From Chitinophagales bacterium (GTDB lineage: Bacteria > Bacteroidota > Bacteroidia > Chitinophagales > JADJOU01): a DNA stretch of 64,000 nucleotides. The position numbers and the translations under genes were made by a program. The notes below the pieces were generated by a model that saw only the letters and a program-made list of their open reading frames with translations, ran no database searches and was not told the origin of the DNA. Shown one piece after another: positions 44,813-55,183 of the stretch. The number at the start of each line of letters is the position of its first letter. The stretch's first letter is position 1. Where the stretch lies: the NCBI GenBank assembly GCA_016787225.1, contig JAEUUY010000006.1:62001-126000 (forward strand), given 5' to 3'.

Positions 44813-44881
44813 TACTCTAATCCGCATTTCTTCATTTTTCTCATTCTACAAAGTTTATAGCTATATCTGTAGGAAATACAG

Positions 44882-44889
44882 TACTTTTG
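44882..44889 (+). promoter_or_regulatory. Candidate -7 box for guaB
   Basis: TACTTTTG matches TAnnTTTG and ends 18 bases before the ATG at 44908. This argues against an upstream in-frame TTG at 44887, which lies inside the box. Confidence 0.6.
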
Positions 44890-44907
44890 CGAGGAAAGAA
44901 GCAATAT

Positions 44908-46377
44908 ATGCACTTTCATTCCGATAAAATAAAAAGTATAGGACTTACTTTTGATGATGTCCTTCTCATTCCAGCAGCCTCTACTGTTCTTCCCCGAGAA
45001 ACTCGTTTAACCTCACGGATTAGCAGAAATATTTCCCTAAACATACCCCTCGTATCAGCGGCTATGGATACCGTTACTGAATCTGCCATGGCCATAGCTA
45101 TAGCCAGAGAAGGAGGTATAGGAATACTTCATAAAAACTTAAGTATAGAAAGACAAGCCGAAGAAGTACGTAAGGTCAAGAGAGCGGATAGTGGTATGAT
45201 TGTAGACCCTATAACCCTTACATTAGACAAAACGGTAGGAGATGCCCTCAAAATAATGGAAGAGAATAAAATTGGTGGGATTCCTGTCGTGGATAATCAT
45301 AATAAATTACAAGGAATTATTACCAATAGAGATTTGCGATTCGAAAAAAATCGTGCCTTACCTATTACTGAAATTATGACCAAGGAAAATCTGATAACTG
45401 CCAAATTGGGCACAGATTTATTGCAGGCCGAAGAGATTTTGAAGAATTATAAAATAGAAAAGCTGCTCGTATGCGATGATAGCAATGTATTGAGGGGACT
45501 AATAACCTATAAAGATATTTTAAAAGTAAAAAACAATCCTAACTCAAACAAAGATAATATTGGGCGCCTATTGGTAGGTGCGGCATTAGGTGTCAATGCA
45601 ACTATGTACGAGCGCTTGGAAGCCTTGTTAGCCGTTGGTGTTGATTTGTTATGTCTAGACACCGCTCATGGTCACTCAGCAGGAGTATTGGACAATATTA
45701 AAAAAATAAAGAAAGATTTCAAAAATATAGAGCTCATAGCGGGAAATATAGCCACCAAAGAAGGGGCTCAGGCACTCATTGATGCCGGAGTCGACGGAGT
45801 CAAGGTGGGTGTAGGACCAGGGTCAATTTGCACTACTAGAGTTGTAGCTGGTGTAGGCGTGCCACAATTATCTGCCATCTTAATGGCAGCGGAAGCTTGT
45901 ATCCCTGCTGACATTCCTCTAATAGCAGATGGCGGCATTCGATATACCGGTGATTTAGCTAAGGCTATAGCTGCTGGTGCTGATTGTGTGATGGCTGGGT
46001 CTATATTTGCCGGTACCGAAGAGTCTCCGGGAGATACCATATTATACGAAGGTCGGAAATTTAAATCGTATAGAGGTATGGGATCATTAGATGCTATGGC
46101 TGAAGGATCAAAAGATAGATATTTCCAAGATGTAGAAGATGATATTAAAAAGCTAGTGCCAGAGGGTATAGTAGGTCGCGTGCCGTTTAAAGGCAATCTC
46201 CGTGAGGTTATCTACCAATACGTAGGCGGACTCAGAGCTTCCATGGGCTATTGCGGGGCTAAAGATCTTCATGCCTTGAAAAATGCCCAATTCATACAAA
46301 TAACGGCATCGGGCATAAAAGAAAGTCACCCTCACGATGTTAGTATTACAAAAGAAAGTCCTAATTATAGCAGATAA
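44908..46377 (+). CDS. guaB: IMP dehydrogenase
   Basis: IMPDH oxidises IMP to XMP, the committed step of GMP synthesis. From the ATG at 44908 the protein is 489 residues, the usual length. It has the N-terminal [12 protein letters not shown] and two CBS domains at about 95-210. The catalytic loop [11 protein letters not shown] holds the active-site Cys, then come GGIRYTGD, the [12 protein letters not shown] phosphate site, and the flap YRGMGS. A GAGGA-like ribosome-binding site is visible 10-16 bases upstream, rare in this window. Confidence 0.95.
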   Translation: MHFHSDKIKSIGLTFDDVLLIPAASTVLPRETRLTSRISRNISLNIPLVSAAMDTVTESAMAIAIAREGGIGILHKNLSIERQAEEVRKVKRADSGMIVDPITLTLDKTVGDALKIMEENKIGGIPVVDNHNKLQGIITNRDLRFEKNRALPITEIMTKENLITAKLGTDLLQAEEILKNYKIEKLLVCDDSNVLRGLITYKDILKVKNNPNSNKDNIGRLLVGAALGVNATMYERLEALLAVGVDLLCLDTAHGHSAGVLDNIKKIKKDFKNIELIAGNIATKEGAQALIDAGVDGVKVGVGPGSICTTRVVAGVGVPQLSAILMAAEACIPADIPLIADGGIRYTGDLAKAIAAGADCVMAGSIFAGTEESPGDTILYEGRKFKSYRGMGSLDAMAEGSKDRYFQDVEDDIKKLVPEGIVGRVPFKGNLREVIYQYVGGLRASMGYCGAKDLHALKNAQFIQITASGIKESHPHDVSITKESPNYSR

Positions 46378-46402
46378 CAATAGCTATTCGTCTCTCTTTA
46401 CT

Positions 46403-46410
46403 TATTTTTG
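46403..46410 (+). promoter_or_regulatory. Candidate -7 box for yidC
   Basis: TATTTTTG matches TAnnTTTG and ends 21 bases before the ATG at 46432. It rules against the in-frame TTG at 46408, which is within the box. Confidence 0.55.
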
Positions 46411-46431
46411 CCCCCTCATATAAAAAACTAT

Positions 46432-48231
46432 ATGTTTAAAAATTTCGATAAGAATACCATTATTGGTGCACTATTAATCATGACTATGGTCATGGTTTAT
46501 TTTAAATACTCTACTGACCAAGCCAAAAAGAGATTAGAAAAAGAAAGGTTAGAAGCTAAGTTCAGAGCTAAAAATACAGCTCATTCCATGGAAGTTAAGT
46601 CTCTAGACTCTAACAAAAATACTACAGAAGCGTTAGATACAAATATATTAACTGCACCAGTATTAGTTAAAGGTGAAGACCTATTATTATCCAATGAATT
46701 AATAAGTTTAAAGGTCAATACTACTGGCGGGAAAGTTCACTCTGTGAGCCTAAAAAAACACACCACCTATGAAGAAAAACCCGTAGAAATTTTACCAGAG
46801 AAATACACGGATTTTGATCTTACTTTTATTACTCCTAAAGGTAGCTTGATTAGCAAAACTACTGGATTTCAGATAATATCTAAAGACAGTCAAAAAATAG
46901 AACTTCAGTCTGCGAATGGTTTGAGAGTAATTTATGAATTAAAGCCAAATTCTTACAAATTGTCCCAAAAATGGCTACTTCCAAACGGAAAAGGCAATAA
47001 AGCGACTTTAACTCTAGCAACTCAAATGAACAAGCAAGAAGTCAATCTAGAAAGAGAGCGCTCCTTGTCTACAATAAAGTATCTGCCTGAAAATGAAGAC
47101 GTGCTTCAAAGTCTGAGCATGACGAGCAATGAATTAAAAGAGGTGCCATCGCCTATTCAATGGGTAAGTTTTGGTCAACAGTTTTTCCATGCCACGATTA
47201 TTCCTTCCGTTTCATTTCAGAATTCTTCATTTGATGTGAAATATAAAGAATCGGATAAGTCATATGTAAAAGACTATACATTAAAAACAGAACTTGGAAA
47301 TATTGGAGATACTCTAGGTTTTGATTATTTCATCGGACCTATTGATTATAAATTGCTAAAGAAAGAAGAAAAAGATTTAGACTTATTGGTTCCCCTCAGC
47401 CAAGACTTCATTCTTTTCAGATGGATGAAAATTTTTAACATCTATCTTATTCTTCCCATCTTCAACTTCCTTTCACAGTTTATATCAAATTATGGGGTTA
47501 TCATTATACTCCTGACGCTCTTTATAAAATTGATAACTGCACCGCTCTCCTATAAAACCTATGAATCTGGTGTAGCTATGAGAATTTTAAAGCCCGAGCT
47601 AGACAAGCTAAAAGCCAAATTTGGAGACGATCAGGCTAAGTTATCTCAGGAACAAATGAAATTGTATGGTGAATTTGGTGTTAGCCCCTTTGGAGGTTGT
47701 CTGCCTATGCTATTACAGATGCCTATTCTCTTCGCCATGTTTTCATTTTTCCCATCTTCGATTGAATTGAGACATGAATCTTTTCTCTGGGCGAGTGATT
47801 TGAGTACCTACGATACCTTAGTGAAATTGCCATTTAATATCCCATTTTATGGAGCCCATATCAGTCTATTTGCTCTATTAAGCGCTCTTACACAAATAGG
47901 TATGAGCTGGTATTCTCAGCGACTACAACCGAGCAGTCCTCAAGCGGATCAAATGAAGATGCTTATGTATATCATGCCCGTCATGTTTTTATTTATGTTC
48001 AATTCTTTTCCTGCAGCCTTGACCTTTTATTATTTTTTACAAAACATTTTGGGTATGGCTCAGCAGTGGTTTTTTACTACTTTTATTATTAAAGAAGAAA
48101 AAATCCGAGCCAAGATGGAATTAGCTAAAAAAACACCAAAAAAACAGAGCGCTTTCCAGAAAAAAATGGCTGAAATGATGGAGGAAGCAGAAAAACAGAA
48201 GAAACTGCAACAAAATCAGAAGAAAAAATAA
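46432..48231 (+). CDS. yidC: Membrane protein insertase YidC
   Basis: YidC inserts and folds inner-membrane proteins, alone or with SecYEG. From the ATG at 46432 the protein is 599 residues. It has an N-terminal membrane helix (residues 8-24), a large periplasmic beta-sandwich domain at about 70-310, and the conserved insertase core with five helices from about 340. Markers are LIKLITAPLSYKTYESGVAM, GGCLPMLLQMPILFAMF and MFLFMFNSFPAALTFYYF. The tail is rich in Lys, as usual. It is 54 bases after guaB. Confidence 0.95.
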   Translation: MFKNFDKNTIIGALLIMTMVMVYFKYSTDQAKKRLEKERLEAKFRAKNTAHSMEVKSLDSNKNTTEALDTNILTAPVLVKGEDLLLSNELISLKVNTTGGKVHSVSLKKHTTYEEKPVEILPEKYTDFDLTFITPKGSLISKTTGFQIISKDSQKIELQSANGLRVIYELKPNSYKLSQKWLLPNGKGNKATLTLATQMNKQEVNLERERSLSTIKYLPENEDVLQSLSMTSNELKEVPSPIQWVSFGQQFFHATIIPSVSFQNSSFDVKYKESDKSYVKDYTLKTELGNIGDTLGFDYFIGPIDYKLLKKEEKDLDLLVPLSQDFILFRWMKIFNIYLILPIFNFLSQFISNYGVIIILLTLFIKLITAPLSYKTYESGVAMRILKPELDKLKAKFGDDQAKLSQEQMKLYGEFGVSPFGGCLPMLLQMPILFAMFSFFPSSIELRHESFLWASDLSTYDTLVKLPFNIPFYGAHISLFALLSALTQIGMSWYSQRLQPSSPQADQMKMLMYIMPVMFLFMFNSFPAALTFYYFLQNILGMAQQWFFTTFIIKEEKIRAKMELAKKTPKKQSAFQKKMAEMMEEAEKQKKLQQNQKKK

Positions 48232-48332
48232 AAAAAACTATAAGAAAAAAGCAGGAATTATGCTATTTTTGACTTCACATTAAAATTAACATTAAACAAA
48301 TACACCCTTAGTCAAACTTAAATATTTAAATA

Positions 48333-51008
48333 ATGAAAAAAGTTTTATTCATTTTACTCGTACTCGTAATGTCGTTAGACTCGATTTCCCAAGTGGTCAG
48401 AACCCATATAGGGACTACTCGATATGATCTTCAAACGAACAACTCCATTCAGAGAAGAGTCGCCATCCACCCTACCTCTAAAGATTTAATAGCAACATTT
48501 ACTGCTAGTTTAAGAGACGATGGGAATTATGATGATAGAGGTACAGCTTATGTTTTTTGGAATAACGCCACATCGCAATGGTCTAACTCAAAAAATTTAA
48601 CTTTAACTCCTCCAGTTGATACATTTTATGGAAGAATTGAGGGTGTTCGTGTAGGTTGGCCGAACCCAATGTTTATTGGCAATAAAGAATTAATTATGTC
48701 TCACAAATCCAGTACTGGATCCAACGGTATATATCAATCTTCTCGTGCTACAGCAGGAACTGGAACATGGACGGATATGAATGTTACCAGCGGTACAGAA
48801 ACATGGCCGCGCGGAGGAGCTAGTGGCAACAATGTCTTTTTAATAAGTTCTCATTTCCAAGCCCCTTTCAACGAAGTAGACGCTGGACTTATGTTTATAA
48901 AATCAACAGATGGAGGCTCTGTATGGACAGCGCCAGCTGCCATCAATGGAATCGATAAAGATAACTACACTGTAGTAGGAGGTGATAGGTATGCTATGGA
49001 CATTAATGGAACAAATGTTGCGATTCTTACTGGTATCAATGATATAACATTATATAAGTCTTCAGACCTTGGAACGTCTTGGACCAAAAAAAGTATTTTC
49101 CCTACTTCTTGGAACTTTATTCAAGATGGCGAAATATTAGATAGAGCTGATAGATCAGACGGTGGTTATTCTGTATTAATTGATAACAGCAACAAAGTAC
49201 ACTGCTTCTGGCCTCGTTATGTAACTTTCTCGGATCCAAGCCAAGGAGCGGGTACATTTATTGACATTACACGATCAGGTATTATGTATTGGAACGAAGA
49301 CATGGGAAATAATCCTCCTAAACTTATCCCAAATACTGATTTTATCCGTGAAAATACCAAAAGTCCATTATCCCCTGTTGGTAGATTTAACACAGCTAAT
49401 CAAACCTTATCCTATATGGGAAATGGGAGTGGGTATAGAACTTCTACCACTACTTGGCCATCTACTGGTATTGATGCCTCAGGAAATATCTATTTAACTT
49501 ATGCTTACAACAGAGGAACTATTGACACAACTGCTGGGAATAATGGAATTGGTAAAGATGCTGACCCTACCGGATATAATCTCTACGACGTATATGTAAT
49601 GAAATCTACCAATAATGGTCAAACATGGATTGGTCCTTTAAATGTAACGAGCAGTGCTACAGTTGAAAACACCTATCCTTCTATGGCTAGACTAGTAGAT
49701 GGCAATGTACACCTTGTCTATCAAGAAGACAATTTATATGGAAACGCCGTCATGACAGCTACAGGGTCATCAAATGGTACAGGTAGTCAAGCGGGGCCGA
49801 TACACACTAGAAATAAAATATTTTATGCAAAGGTACCAGTTGATGATATCGTAGATCCATCAACAGATATCACCAACCCTCTTCTTAGAATTAGTAACAA
49901 CTTCCAGAATTTGGTATTGAGAAAAAACTTACAGTTTTTGAGTGCAGTTCTTTTCGTAGGATGCGGCACGGATACTGTAACAGGCAAAACCTTCTCCAAA
50001 ACAAAGTCCTTCATTAATGGGAATTTCATTGAATTTTCAGAAGATACATCGCTTCTTACAATTATTGGATTAGATACAATTAATACAAGTATCCCTGGTG
50101 AGAGAATAATCAGAATTACTGGACGAGATGCGGCAGGTAATCCTACCATAAGAGTTGGGTCTACATATTTTGATACCATCGTTATGGGTATTGAAATTCT
50201 CGAAGACAAAGAAGCACCAACGATAAATTTACTAGGAGCTAATCCTGGGTATGTATACTTGAATGGTGCTAATTTTACTGATCCTGGATCTGAAGTTAGT
50301 GATAACAACCCTTGTACTAGTGCATCCGTTACCACGTCAGGAACAGTTAACAAAGCAGTAAAAGGTACTTATACAATTACATACAACGCTAAAGATGGAG
50401 CGAACAATACAACAAATGCTACTAGAAAAGTAATCGTAGGAGTAGCTCCAACTGCAGTAATTACTGAGGAAGCACTTACATCCAACAATAAAATCAATGC
50501 AAAAGGCTCTACAAGTCTTGATTTATTGACAGAGCCTGGGACTTCTAATACCTACAAATGGACTGTGAAAAAAGGTAATCAGTCTAACAATGTTGCGGCT
50601 ACTCAAAACTTAGTCAATGCTAATATTCCTGCAGGAGTTACTAGTTTTGACTCCATTTGTTTAGAAGTTTCAAACGCACTTAATAGTGTTCCCAACCCAG
50701 CAATTGCTCCTTCCAAAGAGTGCAAGCCACTTAAGTATTCTGTTGGCATTTCATCTGTAACCAATAATCTTGCTGTCACCATTTTCCCGAATCCATCCAA
50801 CGGAGACTTTAATATCAAGGTGGAAGGTAATAGAGAAAATAAAGCTAGAGTTATTATCACTAGCATGGATGGTAAAATTATTTCCAATAGTCAATTTGAA
50901 ATAAATGGCACTTATATTCCATTTAGATCGAATCTATCTAGAGGATCATATTTTATAAGTACTGAAGTGGATGGTCAAGTATACCTAGAAAAAGTAGAAG
51001 TAAGATAA
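48333..51008 (+). CDS. Secreted T9SS protein with sialidase-like repeats and DUF5011 domain
   Basis: The 891-residue protein has a signal peptide (MKKVLFILLVLVMSLDSISQ). The N-terminal 500 residues resemble BNR/sialidase-like propeller strands (STDGGSVWTAP, SSDLGTSWTKK, STNNGQTWIGP are Asp-box-like S-x-D/N-x-G-x-T/V-W motifs). A DUF5011-type Ig-like domain follows at about 620-700, with the HYR-like end NLLGANPGYVYLNGANFTDPG. The last 80 residues match a T9SS type A sorting domain (FPNPSNGDFNIKV ... LSRGSYFIS). Predicted extracellular or surface-bound; catalytic sialidase residues were not traced, so enzymatic activity is unproven. Confidence 0.85.
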   Translation: MKKVLFILLVLVMSLDSISQVVRTHIGTTRYDLQTNNSIQRRVAIHPTSKDLIATFTASLRDDGNYDDRGTAYVFWNNATSQWSNSKNLTLTPPVDTFYGRIEGVRVGWPNPMFIGNKELIMSHKSSTGSNGIYQSSRATAGTGTWTDMNVTSGTETWPRGGASGNNVFLISSHFQAPFNEVDAGLMFIKSTDGGSVWTAPAAINGIDKDNYTVVGGDRYAMDINGTNVAILTGINDITLYKSSDLGTSWTKKSIFPTSWNFIQDGEILDRADRSDGGYSVLIDNSNKVHCFWPRYVTFSDPSQGAGTFIDITRSGIMYWNEDMGNNPPKLIPNTDFIRENTKSPLSPVGRFNTANQTLSYMGNGSGYRTSTTTWPSTGIDASGNIYLTYAYNRGTIDTTAGNNGIGKDADPTGYNLYDVYVMKSTNNGQTWIGPLNVTSSATVENTYPSMARLVDGNVHLVYQEDNLYGNAVMTATGSSNGTGSQAGPIHTRNKIFYAKVPVDDIVDPSTDITNPLLRISNNFQNLVLRKNLQFLSAVLFVGCGTDTVTGKTFSKTKSFINGNFIEFSEDTSLLTIIGLDTINTSIPGERIIRITGRDAAGNPTIRVGSTYFDTIVMGIEILEDKEAPTINLLGANPGYVYLNGANFTDPGSEVSDNNPCTSASVTTSGTVNKAVKGTYTITYNAKDGANNTTNATRKVIVGVAPTAVITEEALTSNNKINAKGSTSLDLLTEPGTSNTYKWTVKKGNQSNNVAATQNLVNANIPAGVTSFDSICLEVSNALNSVPNPAIAPSKECKPLKYSVGISSVTNNLAVTIFPNPSNGDFNIKVEGNRENKARVIITSMDGKIISNSQFEINGTYIPFRSNLSRGSYFISTEVDGQVYLEKVEVR

Positions 51009-51022
51009 ATATTCGTTTTAAT

Positions 51023-51058
51023 AAAAAAAATGCCGCCTCTAAGGGCGGCATTTTTTTT
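51023..51058 (+). terminator. Intrinsic terminator after the T9SS protein gene
   Basis: Stem TGCCGCC (51031-51037), loop of six bases, GGCGGCA (51044-51050), followed by eight T. The A8 before the stem pairs with the T8, so it could work in both directions. It is the clearest terminator in the window. Confidence 0.92.
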
Positions 51059-51082
51059 ACCTTTGCTTTAATATCTCCCTGA

Positions 51083-51829
51083 ATGAATTATTTTATTACA
51101 ACAGTGTTTCTTTTTGTTGCATTAATTGCGGGGGCACAAGAAACCTATATTAGCGGAACTGCGCACTATATGTATCAACTGCCTGCTGGCGATATTGCTA
51201 ATCAATACGGCTCAAACAGCAATGCTGGATTTAATCTAAATATAAAGTTAGCAAATAATATCACCTTGGGCGTTGAAGGGCAATTTATGTTTGGAAGCAA
51301 ATACAAGGATGATCGTCTTTTGGGATACATGGTTACCAATAATAATTTTATTATAGGCGAAAATAATGCCATTGAAATACCAGAACTAGATGGTAGGGGA
51401 GGAAATTTTTTTGTAGAAGTTGGTAAAATATTTCCACTCAACCTTAAAAATAAAAATAGCGGGCTTCACATAAAAGCTGGGGTTGGATATCTTTTTTATT
51501 CTGTATACACCGATGCAGATGTTAAATCTATAACACAACTAAGCGGCAGCTATGCCAATGGCTATAATAGGTTAGAGAGCGGATTAAGTATTAACACATT
51601 TGTAGGCTACACGTTGTATTCAAAAAATAAAATGATTAATGGCAGTATTGGATTACAAACAATTTATACCAGTACCAAATTTCAAGGGGTACAAGACTAT
51701 GCCACAGGAGCACCGCCGAATCCTAGCACAAGATCGAGCCTTTTCTTTGGTCCAAAAATAGGGGTAACAATCGTTCTAAAAAGGTTTATAAAACAAGACC
51801 CCAAGTCTGACGGTTATTTTTATAATTAA
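51083..51829 (+). CDS. Outer-membrane beta-barrel-like protein
   Basis: The 248-residue protein has a signal peptide (MNYFITTVFLFVALIAGAQ) and a beta-rich mature part with GVEGQFMFGSKYKDD and GNFFVEVGKIFPL strands. It resembles small Bacteroidota outer-membrane proteins that have no assigned function. It lies just after a strong terminator, so it probably has its own promoter, and is 9 bases upstream of waaA. Confidence 0.7.
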   Translation: MNYFITTVFLFVALIAGAQETYISGTAHYMYQLPAGDIANQYGSNSNAGFNLNIKLANNITLGVEGQFMFGSKYKDDRLLGYMVTNNNFIIGENNAIEIPELDGRGGNFFVEVGKIFPLNLKNKNSGLHIKAGVGYLFYSVYTDADVKSITQLSGSYANGYNRLESGLSINTFVGYTLYSKNKMINGSIGLQTIYTSTKFQGVQDYATGAPPNPSTRSSLFFGPKIGVTIVLKRFIKQDPKSDGYFYN

Positions 51830-51838
51830 TACGAGACA

Positions 51839-53053
51839 ATGTCATTTGTCTATACTATCTTTTTGCACCTTTATTACATAGGCATCAGACTTTTTTCTTT
51901 GACTAATGATAAAGCAAATTTGTGGTTAAATGGCAGAAATGAACAAAAGACTAGATTAAAACAAATAGCGATTAAAAATTGTATTTGGTTTCACACCTCT
52001 TCACTAGGAGAGTTTGAACAGGTGAGCTATGTAATTGAAACAATAAAATTGAAATATCCTAAAGAAAAGATACTGGTAACCTTCTTTTCGCCCTCAGGTT
52101 TTGAAATGAAAAAGAACTTTAAGTTTGCGGATGAAGTTCTTTACCTGCCTTTTGATTTCCAAAACACTATAAATTCTTTTATTTCTATTGTCCAACCAAA
52201 ATTAGTTTTCTGGGTTCGTTATGAATTTTGGTTAAACGCTTTGGAGAAAATTAAATCAGAGAATATCCCTCTCATACTGCTTAATGGAGTGTTTCGTAAT
52301 AAAATTACCTTACTTTATAAACCTTACCTGAAAAAATGCCTCCGTTGTTTTTCTGAAATAACAGTAATCAACTCCTCTTCTCAAAACAATCTCAATTTAC
52401 TTGGCTTTTCGTCTAAGATTATATATGATACTCGTTATAGTAGAATGAATCAAGTACTCCAAATGCCTTTTGAAGACAATGCCATTCAGCATTTCTGTAA
52501 CCATGATAAAATTATCGTATGCGGAAGTATTTGGTCCTCTGACGATAAAGTCCTTGAACAAAGTATTATAAAACATAATGATATTCGTTGGCTATTAGTT
52601 CCTCACGAGGTAGATTCCTCTAGAATAGAAGAATTGAGAACATTATATCCTAACGCTCAGATACATTCTAAATATGATAAAAGCAAAATCAGTAATATTC
52701 TGATTATTGATAGCATTGGCTTTTTGTCAAGAATCTATCGATTTGCTGACCTCGCATATGTAGGTGGGGGATTCAATAAAGTAGTGCATAGCCTGATTGA
52801 ACCACTGGCCTATTCCCTTCCTATCATCATCGGACCGCATATTGAAAAAAGTGAAGAGGCTAAAGAGTTTGTTCGTCTGAATTTTGCGCATCAAGTAACT
52901 AGCAGCTCTGAATTTGAGCGTGAAATGTCCTTAATGCTGGATTCAGATAATAATATATCAAGACAGGATAAACATAATTTCTTCAAAGAAAAAATAGGCT
53001 CTATTGATGAAATCATTCAACTGGTAGCCAAATATGCTAGTTTGAATAATTAG
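51839..53053 (+). CDS. waaA: Kdo transferase
   Basis: WaaA (KdtA) adds 3-deoxy-D-manno-octulosonic acid to lipid A. The 404-residue glycosyltransferase has an N-terminal membrane-associated segment, the SSLGEFEQ motif holding the catalytic Glu near residue 60, FSPSGFEM, a central FWVRYEFW stretch, and the C-terminal GGGFNKVVHSLIEPLAYSLP donor-binding motif. Length is normal. It is 9 bases downstream of the small outer-membrane protein gene. Confidence 0.92.
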   Translation: MSFVYTIFLHLYYIGIRLFSLTNDKANLWLNGRNEQKTRLKQIAIKNCIWFHTSSLGEFEQVSYVIETIKLKYPKEKILVTFFSPSGFEMKKNFKFADEVLYLPFDFQNTINSFISIVQPKLVFWVRYEFWLNALEKIKSENIPLILLNGVFRNKITLLYKPYLKKCLRCFSEITVINSSSQNNLNLLGFSSKIIYDTRYSRMNQVLQMPFEDNAIQHFCNHDKIIVCGSIWSSDDKVLEQSIIKHNDIRWLLVPHEVDSSRIEELRTLYPNAQIHSKYDKSKISNILIIDSIGFLSRIYRFADLAYVGGGFNKVVHSLIEPLAYSLPIIIGPHIEKSEEAKEFVRLNFAHQVTSSSEFEREMSLMLDSDNNISRQDKHNFFKEKIGSIDEIIQLVAKYASLNN

Positions 53054-53074
53054 TAACTTTAATAATAAGCAGTC

Positions 53075-53082
53075 TATTTTTG
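53075..53082 (+). promoter_or_regulatory. Candidate -7 box for panB
   Basis: TATTTTTG matches TAnnTTTG, 34 bases before the ATG at 53117 and 22 bases after the waaA stop. The -33 region is poor. Confidence 0.5.
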
Positions 53083-53116
53083 CACATGCAAGATTTTTTA
53101 CCTACAATTCGAATAT

Positions 53117-53932
53117 ATGTCAAGCCATAAAGAAATAAAGCGAGTCACAACTCAAAGTCTTCAAAAACTCAAAAAAGAAGGGCAAAAAATAACGATGCTC
53201 ACGGCTTATGATTATTCTATGGCAAAACTGATAGACAGTGCAGGGATAGATGTCATTCTTGTAGGGGACAGCGCATCTAATGTTATGGCAGGCCACGAGA
53301 CTACATTACCGATAACTCTCGATCAAATGATATATCATGCCACATCAGTGGTTCGTGCTGCTGAGCGGGCACTAATTGTAGTGGATATTCCCTTTGGATA
53401 TTATCAAGGAGATTCTAAATTAGCTCTTACTTCTGCTATACGCATTATGAAGGAATCGGGGGCTCATGCTATAAAAATAGAAGGAGGCGAGGAAATAAAA
53501 GAATCAATTGCACGTATATTAAGCGCAGGAATACCTGTCATGGGACACTTAGGATTGACCCCACAGAGTATTTATAAGTTTGGAACCTACAATGTGCGAG
53601 CGAAAGATAAAAAAGAGGCTGAGCAAGTAGAGAAAGATGCCACATTATTGCAAAACTTAGGTTGTTTTGCTTTGGTTCTAGAAAAAATTCCTGCTTCACT
53701 CGCAAATCAGGTAGCTAAATCTATTTCTATACCCGTTATAGGCATCGGCGCTGGTAGTCAGGTCGATGGACAGGTATTGGTCATGCATGATATGCTCGGA
53801 ATTAACGTTGATTTTAACCCAAGGTTTATTCGTAAATATGCCAATTTAAACGAAATCATAGATTCTGCAGTTAAAAACTATATAACGGATGTTCAATCTG
53901 GAAACTTCCCTAGTATTCATGAACAATATTAA
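53117..53932 (+). CDS. panB: 3-methyl-2-oxobutanoate hydroxymethyltransferase
   Basis: PanB transfers a hydroxymethyl group to 2-oxoisovalerate, the first step to pantothenate. The 271-residue protein has [46 protein letters not shown] and [14 protein letters not shown], the metal and substrate motifs of the family in the normal order. Length matches. Other pan genes are not nearby. Confidence 0.95.
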   Translation: MSSHKEIKRVTTQSLQKLKKEGQKITMLTAYDYSMAKLIDSAGIDVILVGDSASNVMAGHETTLPITLDQMIYHATSVVRAAERALIVVDIPFGYYQGDSKLALTSAIRIMKESGAHAIKIEGGEEIKESIARILSAGIPVMGHLGLTPQSIYKFGTYNVRAKDKKEAEQVEKDATLLQNLGCFALVLEKIPASLANQVAKSISIPVIGIGAGSQVDGQVLVMHDMLGINVDFNPRFIRKYANLNEIIDSAVKNYITDVQSGNFPSIHEQY

Positions 53933-53966
53933 TCGCTATGTTTGAAAAATAAATGAAAAACTAACG

Positions 53967-54608
53967 ATGAGGATAAATGCCATCTTAATGTTTCTAATGC
54001 TTCTCTTTCAACTAAATTCTCAAGTCAATTTTGAATATCAGTGCTCCGAGATAGATGGAACACCTGTGTTTTTGAATGTAACAGCCAGTTCTGAACCAAT
54101 GGATTATCTCGGCCAGTCGTTTTATATTTATAAATATGATCTCATGATAGGCTCCGCAAGATATCATTCCTTTTATACCTATAAATTCAATAGAAGACTT
54201 TACTTGCTTGATGAAGATGCAAAAACAATAAACTATACCAAAGATCAAATTCTATTTGACCTTAATGAAGAAAATAGAGTTCTAGAAAAAGTTTCAGGAG
54301 TTTTTTCAGATGTTGATTTACAAATGGATGATAAGTTGAAATTAAATAATAAGTCATTTTACTTTTATTCTGCTAGCGCCATTTCATTCTCTTATTTCAA
54401 TGTGACAAGAATGATATTTGACAATTCCCTGGATATTAATCAAATGGAAATAAAGTCATATCTAGGAACAAGCCAATGTGTTCTAAAAAATATAATTATA
54501 GAGCCGATTGAAAAAAAACTACAGACATCGACAAAAAAAATCAAAAAGAAAAAGTCAAGCTCATCTCTTAAGGATATAAAGTTTTATGAAAATTGGAATA
54601 AAAAATAA
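53967..54608 (+). CDS. Unknown secreted protein, tandem paralog 1
   Basis: The 213-residue protein has a signal peptide (MRINAILMFLMLLFQLNSQ) and a mature part beginning with FEYQCSEIDGTPVFLNVTAS. Its motifs YIYKYDLMIG, HSFYTYKFNRRLYLLD and YTKDQILF recur in the next gene. A lysine-rich tail (KKIKKKKSSSS) ends it. No family recognised. It lies 35 bases after panB and 4 bases before its paralog, so the two are a unit. Export is likely; function is unknown. Confidence 0.65.
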   Translation: MRINAILMFLMLLFQLNSQVNFEYQCSEIDGTPVFLNVTASSEPMDYLGQSFYIYKYDLMIGSARYHSFYTYKFNRRLYLLDEDAKTINYTKDQILFDLNEENRVLEKVSGVFSDVDLQMDDKLKLNNKSFYFYSASAISFSYFNVTRMIFDNSLDINQMEIKSYLGTSQCVLKNIIIEPIEKKLQTSTKKIKKKKSSSSLKDIKFYENWNKK

Positions 54609-54612
54609 CCAA

Positions 54613-55155
54613 ATGAAAAAATATAGTGTAATTATAGGTATACTTTTGTTTTGCGAAATATTAATAGGTCAAAAATTAGAATATACTTGTAAGTCAAATA
54701 ATGGATTGCGCGTCTCTCTGAGTGTAACCCCCGGATCTAAACCACTAAATTACCTAAAAACCCAAGTCATTATTTATAAATATGATTTACAGATTGCTAA
54801 TGAAGCTAATCATAGCTTTTATATCTACAAATATAAAAATAACCTTTATCTCCTAGATGGATTCGCTACTAAATTAAACCATACTAAAGACCAAAGCTTA
54901 TTTTCAATACCCCATCGTTCAACTTATAGCCTAAATTTAAATGGCGTTTTAGAGAATGGAATACTTGGACTCTCTAATTTTACTACTATAAATGGTCAGA
55001 CCTTCTATAAATATAGTCTCAGCGCTGAAAGGAATGAACTTTTTTTATCAGAAATTTTCTTTGATTCTAATCTTAATATCACAGAATTAGACTTTAATTC
55101 TAATGGAAAACTATGTTCATGCACAAAATCAAATGTCATTGTTAAATTGAGATAG
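54613..55155 (+). CDS. Unknown secreted protein, tandem paralog 2
   Basis: From the ATG at 54613 the protein is 180 residues with a signal peptide (MKKYSVIIGILLFCEILIGQ). The mature part aligns by eye with the previous product: LEYTCKSNNGLRVSLSVTPG, then IIYKYDLQIA, HSFYIYKYKNNLYLLD and HTKDQSLF, and later TTINGQTFYKYS and FFDSNLNITEL. The N-terminal Cys and a second Cys near the end are shared. This one lacks the Lys-rich tail but has a CSCTKS segment. The longer in-frame start inside the upstream gene is rejected because it precedes the signal peptide. Confidence 0.65.
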   Translation: MKKYSVIIGILLFCEILIGQKLEYTCKSNNGLRVSLSVTPGSKPLNYLKTQVIIYKYDLQIANEANHSFYIYKYKNNLYLLDGFATKLNHTKDQSLFSIPHRSTYSLNLNGVLENGILGLSNFTTINGQTFYKYSLSAERNELFLSEIFFDSNLNITELDFNSNGKLCSCTKSNVIVKLR

Positions 55156-55183
55156 TACACATTAAATAACATTAATCATATAT

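Noticed and set aside
45768-46196. 142-residue minus-strand frame inside guaB
   Set aside because: Antisense shadow of a conserved gene, Pro/Ser/Thr-rich and without a start context.
49823-50353. 176-residue minus-strand frame inside the T9SS protein gene
   Set aside because: Antisense shadow of a secreted-protein gene with intact plus-strand coding.
48333-51008. A functional sialidase
   Set aside because: Asp-box-like motifs are present but catalytic residues were not traced, so only a propeller-like fold is claimed.
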